NCBI GenBank assembly: GCA_030544215.1
Contig: JARZZO010000003.1
Span: 26,359,879-26,423,878 of the forward strand
Reading direction: 5' to 3'
From: Zantedeschia hybrid cultivar
Taxonomy: Eukaryota > Streptophyta > Magnoliopsida > Alismatales > Araceae
Length of the DNA: 64,000 nt
Below the pieces are notes generated by a model that was not told the origin of the DNA, ran no database searches, and saw only the letters and a list, made by a program, of their open reading frames with translations. Position 1 is the stretch's first letter. Each line of letters begins with the position of its first letter. This document shows positions 57,785 through 64,000 of the stretch, piece after piece. The translations under genes and the position numbers were made by a program.

Positions 57785-58840
57785 GTATATAAAATCATAA
57801 CCAAGATTTTGGCATCCCGGCTCAAGAAGGTTATTCATAAGCTGGTGGGCATTAATCAGTCAGCATTTTTGCAAGAAAGATTCATCCTGGATAACTATAT
57901 GGCAGCCTATGAAGCAATTTACCATTATAAGAATAGAAACAAGCAAGGTGTGCTGTTAAAGCTCGATTTTGAGAAGGCCTGCGATAGAATCAGTTGGAAT
58001 TGTCTGCATAAAACTATGGAGCTCATGGGATTCAATGATAGATGGATAAGATGGGTAATGTGTTGTATTTCCTCCTCTAGATCCTCTGTGTTGATTAATA
58101 GAGAGCCGTGTGGTTATTTCAACAGTTCTAGAGGACTAAGGCAGGGAGACCCTATGTCACCTCTCCTTTTTCTGCTTATTGGTCAGATTTTGAGTTCTCT
58201 TTGGGACAGTGCAGCTCAACAAGGACTGATTGAGGGGTTCAGAATTGGTAGAAGTAATATCCATTTATCTCATCTTCAGTTTGCAGATGATACTTTGTTG
58301 TTTACATCTGGAAGCAATGAGGATATTCATAATATCAAAAGTTTGCTAATTTTGGTGGAAGTCATTACGGGTCTGAGGATCAACTATCAGAAATTGTTGG
58401 ATTGAATGTGCCTCAGAATAGACTACAGGATATTGCAAGTTCTTTAAAGTGCAGAGTTAATAATTTCCCTATCAAATATTTGGGTTTGCCCTTATCGGAT
58501 GGTGTCATAAGGGTTAGGGATTGGGATGGTCTAATAAAGAAATTTGAGAATAGATTGGAAGGGTGGAAAGACAGCTTTCTTTCAGGAGGAGGGAGATTGA
58601 TTCTGTCCAAATCGGTTCTTTCTTCATTGGCTATTTACTATGCTTCTATTTTCAAGATTCCTAAAACTGTGGAAAAAATTATTGAATCAGCTAGGAGGTC
58701 ATTTTTTTTGTTAGGAGGGAAAAGGGAAAAGAGAGGAATTCACTTGATTAATTGGAGAAATGTGTGTAAGAGTAAGGAGCAAGGTGGTATTGGCCTCTGT
58801 AGTGTTGCCATCTTCAATAAAGCCTTGCTAGCTTAATGGT
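57785..58840 (+). pseudogene. LINE (L1 clade) RT, element D
   Basis: Begins at KIITKILASRLKKVIHKLVG, so 5'-truncated inside RT. Then NQSAFLQERFILDNYMAAYE, KLDFEKACDRISW, RGLRQGDPMSPLLFLL, the catalytic LQFADDTLLFTS and, after a frame break near 58395, NFPIKYLGLPLSDG, GWKDSFLSGGGRLILSKS. The catalytic FADD is intact. A stop at 58834 interrupts ALLA-stop-WLWRRG. The best-preserved LINE in the window. Confidence 0.93.
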
Positions 58841-60049
58841 TGTGGAGAAGAGGAGACTGCTCGGATGCTCTCTGGGCTGCGATTGTCAAGGATTCGTATT
58901 TTCATTTTGAGAATAAATGGAGCTTCTATCCTTCAACCAGCTACAATATGTCTCCCATATGGAAGAACATTGTTAAATGTGCTGATTTTATGGTCACTTC
59001 ATGCGATATCCAAGTGGGCAATGGTTGTGATACACAGTTTTGAAAAGACAAATGGTGCTCCAGCTTGGTCTTCTCTAGGCACTTCAGCAATCTATTCAAC
59101 ATTGCTCATAATCAAGAGGTTTCGGTTGAGGATGTATTATCTCACAGTGATGCAAACCAGATTAATCTATTGTTGAGAAGGGACCTATCTGATGTGGAAA
59201 CAGAGGAACTATTAACTATGTTTAATCCAATCACTAAAGTTAGGATTTATGGAGAAGTGCATGATAAGAGAGTTTGGAGATGAACAAAAAATGGGCAATT
59301 TTCGATTAAGTCCTTGGTTCAACTGTTGAATGATGGTTTGGTGGAAGGATCTAGTATGGTCTAACTATCTTCCAAATAAGATCAGGCTGTTTATGTGGAA
59401 GCTTGCTTGGACTAGAATTCTTATAGGAATGAGGGCTAAGAAGCTTCATCTCTCTGGGAGTCCTTTATGTGTTTTCTGTGCTCTCTTTGAGGAGGACCAA
59501 AAGCATTTATTTTGTGGCTGTGGTATAATTACTATTCAGTGGAAGACTCTCTGTAGATTATTTGGACTTGTTTGGGTAGAGCATTCTTCTGTGTTGGAAC
59601 TTTTGAGCTGGTGGACTACTGTCTGTCCTTCTAAAGACCTTAAACAAGTGTGGTTCCTCATATGTCCGGCCATGTTGTGGACTATCTGGTGTGAGAGAAA
59701 TAGGAGAAAATTCAATGACCAATTCAGTAGTGCTAATGAATTATTGAAGAGTACATTTAGATGGGTGGAAGAGTGGGGAAGAGCTGCTAGTATTCTTAAT
59801 GAAGGGAGCTCTGTAATTTTTGAAAAGGCCAGACTGTGGAGAGAGCTGTTTTCTTGATGGTTTCTTTTTTAAATTTGTAACTCTGGTTTATTTTCTTGAT
59901 AAAACAGAATATGTAATTTTCTTTTGATCTTACATGGGGACTTGGATGGGGGATTGTCCTATCCAGGTTGTGATGCCTTCTTGGGCTTTCTTTGTACTCT
60001 TCTCTCATTGTTCAATGGAATTGTGACTTTATGTCACCTTCTAAAAAAA
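58841..60049 (+). pseudogene. LINE 3' coding end and tail, element D
   Basis: Continues with stops near 59041 and 59281 and one frame change near 59330: DIQVGNGCDTQF, VWSNYLPNKIRLFMWKLAW, the zinc-finger part PLCVFCALFEEDQKHLFCGC and AMLWTIWCERNRRKFNDQF, stop at 59855. The 3' UTR ends CACCTTCT plus a short A tail, like the tail of element C (GCCTTCTAAAA), so both belong to one family. No clear duplication. Confidence 0.92.
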
Positions 60050-60194
60050 AATTATCTATTATTTTCACATTGAAGAATGTAGATTTTTATGGATTGACAG
60101 AACTACAATCCACAGTGACTGAGAATCTCAATGAATATACAATCATCAATGTACTTGGCGATCCTTACAGCAGCAGAATGCCAGGTCTCAAATA

Positions 60195-60440
60195 ATGAGC
60201 ATGAAATTTCCTTTCAATGTTAACTATATATTATATAAAGATCCTCTCATTTCTTTCTCCCCAAATTGTCCACAAAGTAGCATGGAGAATCAGCCACCAA
60301 ATCTTGCCATCACCTTTAGAATTCCAACCATGCTGCCAGCCAACCAACAGATCCTGAACGCAGGAGGGGGTGATTGCATCTAGCCTTGGTAAAAATCTGC
60401 TGCAATCCACAATCAAGTACACTACAAGTGACCATGCACC
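60195..60440 (-). pseudogene. LINE 3' end fragment, element E
   Basis: On the - strand LLVGWQHGWNSKGDGKIWWL and LWTIWGERNERIF, like the WTIW-ERN-R-F end of the LINEs above. Only about 80 codons remain. Confidence 0.65.
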
Positions 60441-61408
60441 GTATCTGATAGACTGATACCCAGTGATCTTATGCCTACTAATGATTTGCTTACGTTTGGG
60501 CTTCAGAATTGGAACTGAGTTGGCTATTCACTTGTACAACTAATTGGCATGGTTAGAAGAAATCTAGATGTAAATTCCTTGGTAGAGATCGCTATTCATA
60601 TCCTCAGTCAGACAACTGCTGCGAGTGTGATAGAAATTAAAGTAAAATCAACCATGTCCAGCTAAAGTTGAAAAATAAGGTAAAGGTTGAAAGATGAAAA
60701 ACTAATTCCTTCACCACTATAACATGGGACTGAGAATTAAGAACTAGGAAAGGAAACAAAGGCCATGATAGACGGAAGCTAAGCAAGAGATAGATTAAAT
60801 GAGAGTATACGAGGTTCAGCCTGAGGGACAAATTTATTTACATGAGTTAGTTGATGAGAAACCTATTCAACGCATGGTTGCAGACAACGATGGACATGAA
60901 CGGTACATCATTTGTCAATACCGGCAAAAGATTAGAGAAGAGTAAATCAGATAATGTTCCAATCCAGAGGATTCCAAGATTCTAACAAGCAAAAGACAGC
61001 TGACTAAAGCTCTTCTCAGCAAGTCACCAAGTGCCCCTCCGCAAAATTTAACCCTGATGCCAGAATCTGCTATTCAGACAGGGACAAAAGGGAAGGAGAA
61101 GATTAAGCATGACTGCATTCACACACATGGAGTGAAAAGTGGCCACAAGAAAGTTCTTTCTTCCGAAAGTCTATATTACAAGAGAGTTGAACCAATGTAA
61201 AGAAGTCAATCATAGATGATGATGGATGATTGTGATGGAGGCCACCAACTTTCAGGCAATCACACATACAAGCTCCCAGTGACTGTGATGAGGGGGTTAC
61301 ATCTAGAGTACATAGTATTGTAAGCAAGGAAGGAAGGATCGCAGAGCGGGCACGGTCGGACCTATCCAGACTGGCCAATCCGATCCAGGACCGATCTGGT
61401 CTGATCCC
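60441..61408. other. Non-coding region ending in palindromic element
   Basis: No gene seen in 60441-61330. At about 61327-61407 CAAGGAAGGAAGGATCGC, then CCAATCCGATCCAGGACCGATC, is a short member of the GATCGG palindrome family. Confidence 0.45.
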
Positions 61409-61895
61409 CCTTCTCAGTTATTTAATTTAAGTGACTAGACGAAAATCAAAAAATGTGAAAAACTCTAAAAAATGGTAAAAAGAGTTTTGAGAATGAACCC
61501 TTATTTCTTCACTCTCCCTTGCCCACTAAGTCAATTTTTTCACTCTACTTGTTTCTTTAGTAAGTGGTCTCTCTATAAAAAACACACTTCCCCCTCTCTC
61601 TATCTTTCCCTCTCTATAATTTTTTCTCTCTCTTGCTCTCTAACTCTAATAATCCTTCTCAATTATTTGATTTAAGTGACTAGACGAAAATCAAAAAATG
61701 TGAAAAATTCTAAAAAATGGTAAAAAGAGTTTTGATAATGAACCCTTATTTCTTCACTCTCCCTTGCCCACTAAGTCAATTTTTTCACTCTACTTGTTTC
61801 TAAGTGGCCTCTCTATATCACACTCTCCCCCTCTCTCTATCTTTCCCTCTCTATAATTTTCTTTCTCTCTTACTTTCTAACTCTAATAATTCACT
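61409..61895. repeat. 245-bp tandem duplication
   Basis: A unit starting TCTCA(G/A)TTATTT(A/G)ATTTAA at about 61411 is repeated at about 61656, very similar, including TGACTAGACGAAAATC and a CT-rich end. Small indels separate them. Confidence 0.9.
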
Positions 61896-62381
61896 ATGAT
61901 TTTTTCTAATTAGTATTAGAAAGTCTCCATAGTAAATAAAATCAATAAGTTTACTATATTGTACTTTTAAAGAAAATAAAGAAATATACACCACTCTTGT
62001 TTTTGTAAGGATTATCAAGTTCTGAATACAAGCGACAAAAAGGATAATTCAATTGTCCACATTTTGTACCAAATTCTATCTTACATATCACCCACAAAGA
62101 ACTTGACCATTTTTTTGAATCTAACACTCTCTCTAATAACAGCAGAGAAATGTCTAGAATCCACACCCCCTTTGATGTCAATGCACTAAATTCTCAAAGT
62201 ACAAGATGTCCATTTATTTATGATCTTGTTCTATGAAAATGTTGCACTGGCACCAAAGCAAGTATGGATTCTAAACATTTCTCCCATGTTGTGACAAAAA
62301 GAGGTTACATTCTAAAAAATGGTATGATTCTTTGTGGATGATATCTATCATAAGATTTTGTATAAAATGTAAACTATTGGA
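61896..62381. other. AT-rich, nothing recognised
   Basis: No ORF, RNA or repeat supported between the duplication and the LTR start. Confidence 0.4.
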
Positions 62382-63450
62382 TGTTGACCCGAAAAATTTT
62401 CATGCGCGATGACGTTGTTCAAAACATGCATATGCACATGATTGTGCGACAGAAAATATATATATACATAGCATATACTCACAATGATATGGGTTTATGT
62501 TTATGAAAAATATGCATGACATGGCATATGTGCATATTAACATGAGCCTATGTTATGTAGAAATGATGAAGAAGTAAACAAGCATGCACCAATGATATAG
62601 AGGTCCATGTTAGATGAAGAACTTTCCTATATGCATGTGTATACATAGGCCAATATGCACGCATTACGAAGGCAATGGAGCAAAAGATATACCTAGGCCA
62701 AGATGCCTTGATCAGGGCTCCTACAAGAAGCCTAAAACAACCCCGGAATTGCTCCTATACGCTGTCCAAAAACAGCCCTCGAAACTCCTATATGCTGCCC
62801 TTTGAGCGGCTTGATGGCTTCAATAAATTGGTCCAATAAGGAGTCCCAAAATGCAGCAACAAAAATACTTCCAATGCTGCGAAATGGGGACTCAAAACAG
62901 TCCCGAAATGGACTTAAAACAGTCCCAAAATAGGCTCAAAACAACCCCAATGGAGGCCTAATAGCAAGATGTGTAGGACCAATAAGGGACCCGATATGAA
63001 GGCCCAATGAGAAGTCCAAATGGGTCCAAAAATCAGTCCCACAAGGCTCACAAATCTGCAGCCCAAATAGGAAAACTCTCCAAAGGCCAAAGAGAAAAAA
63101 AAAATCCCCAAGTTTCCCAAAATAAAAAGGAGGCCAAATGGTCCCCTCTCTCTCTCTCCCTTTATTCAAATAAAGAAGAGGGAGGGAGGAGAGAGAGGGG
63201 ACGAACCGGTGGGGGGGTCTTCCTCTCCCTCTCTCTTTCAAATTTCAAAAAAATTAAAATAAAGGGGAAGGGGGAGAGAGATTAATTAAGAAGGGGGATT
63301 AATTACTTCTTAAACACTCCCCAAGATAATGGAACCCCCACTAAACCCTCATTTAAGAGAGCAAACCCCATTCACACCTGGCCAAAAGTGGGGCAATTAA
63401 TGGGCTAAGCCCCATTGAATTAATCAAACCAAAAAGGAGAGAAGGAGAGG

Positions 63451-63485
63451 GGAGCCCCCACCGGTTCCCAACCGGTGGGGGCTCC
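63451..63485. other. Perfect 16-bp inverted repeat (hairpin)
   Basis: GGAGCCCCCACCGGTT, loop CCC, then its exact complement. The same ACCGGTGGGG words recur at 63206-63217 and 63610-63640, so a cluster of GC-rich stems upstream of the TATA box. Confidence 0.9.
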
Positions 63486-63661
63486 AAGGCCGATGGCTCC
63501 CCCACCGGACCCCCCCCCCACTCTCTCACTCTCTCTCTTTCTCTCACCCTTCTTAAATTTATTTTAAAAAAAAAAAAAGAGGGGAGAGAGGCTTCCCCAG
63601 TGGGTACCCCCCACCGCGGGGCTTCCCCGGTGGCACACCCCACCAGGCCCAAATTGAAGCC

Positions 63662-63669
63662 TATAAATA
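63662..63669 (+). promoter_or_regulatory. TATA box of right-edge LTR
   Basis: CCTATAAATAGGACCC, a strong plant TATA context, about 30 bp before a (CA)n stretch. Confidence 0.6.
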
Positions 63670-64000
63670 GGACCCAAGGCCCTCAATTGCAACACACACA
63701 CACCCCACTCCATATACTCTAAAGTGAGAAAATTCTAAGGAGAGATTCTGCTACGTTGAAGACCAAACCTGGTGTCTTTGTCCGGGTTTATTGCGTTTTG
63801 GAGGATTTTCTCATCCCGGAAGGTTTTCCTCTTAAGGTTCTTCATAAGGGGAAGTCATGCCGATTTGTTTGTTGTAAAAGCCTTCTTTATAAGGCGGAAC
63901 TCTGCCGAAATAATGAAAGGACTCTTTTATGTCAAATTGTATGCATGTGTGTGTGTCATAAAATTAAATAATTAATATCATGTATTATTTCTTTTAATAC

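Larger units (their letters stand above)
62382..64000 (+). repeat. Probable LTR, 5' part, running off the window
   Basis: TGTTGACCCG at 62382 is a plausible LTR start. A TATA box lies 1.28 kb downstream, preceded by GC-rich inverted repeats and followed by a leader-like sequence without long ORFs. The right end is outside the window, so the class is unknown. Confidence 0.45.

Noticed and set aside
1..64000. CRISPR arrays, operons, phage or bacterial defence genes, tRNA genes
   Set aside because: None seen; all coding signals are plant exons or retroelement domains, and tRNA-like words belong to SINEs or primer binding sites.

Overview
The window is nuclear DNA from a flowering plant, probably a woody species with a large, repeat-rich genome. 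It shows spliced plant-type exons, Arabidopsis-type telomeric heptamers (CCCTAAA), an Au-type SINE, a Cassandra-type LTR carrying 5S rRNA-like sequence, L1-clade LINEs, Ty3/gypsy elements and a nuclear copy of chloroplast psaC. The very long introns would suit a magnoliid-like or similar lineage, but the species cannot be fixed from the sequence.

Only two host genes are supported. On the + strand, the last three coding exons of a small membrane protein of unknown function lie at 8998-9089, 19205-19291 and 19598-19702; the reading frame is open across both junctions. Its first exon is not seen and is probably left of the window. On the - strand, the last coding exon of a PP2A B' (B56) regulatory subunit lies at 35325-35711. 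Its upstream exon is not found in the 28 kb to the right, so either the intron is giant or the exon is an orphan.

Layout. 1-8486: a decayed Ty3/gypsy element, its 5' LTR cut by another LTR-like sequence. 8998-19702: the membrane-protein gene, whose 10.1-kb intron holds an Au-type SINE, a complete non-autonomous Ty3-derived LTR element (12952-16066, TSD AATAG) and a Mutator-like element (17418-18875, 9-bp TSD). 21149-23320: tandem repeats and the psaC pseudogene. 23486-27065: a Cassandra LTR and the 5' part of a Ty3 element with a 2.8-kb LTR. 27066-33450: an old antisense Ty3 element split by a solo LTR, two MITEs and a hAT-like element. 35325 rightward: the PP2A exon and probable intron, holding a hAT-like element, several LINE fragments (one with a clean TSD inside another), a 310-bp telomere-like array between palindromic elements, a solo LTR, a tandem duplication with very long G runs, another LINE and, at the right edge, the promoter part of an LTR.

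The most interesting unexplained material is a dispersed family of divergent palindromic GATCGG/TATCGG elements with a shared terminus resembling CCAAGGATT. One pair of them brackets the telomere-like array. No operon, CRISPR array, defence locus or other new gene system is visible.
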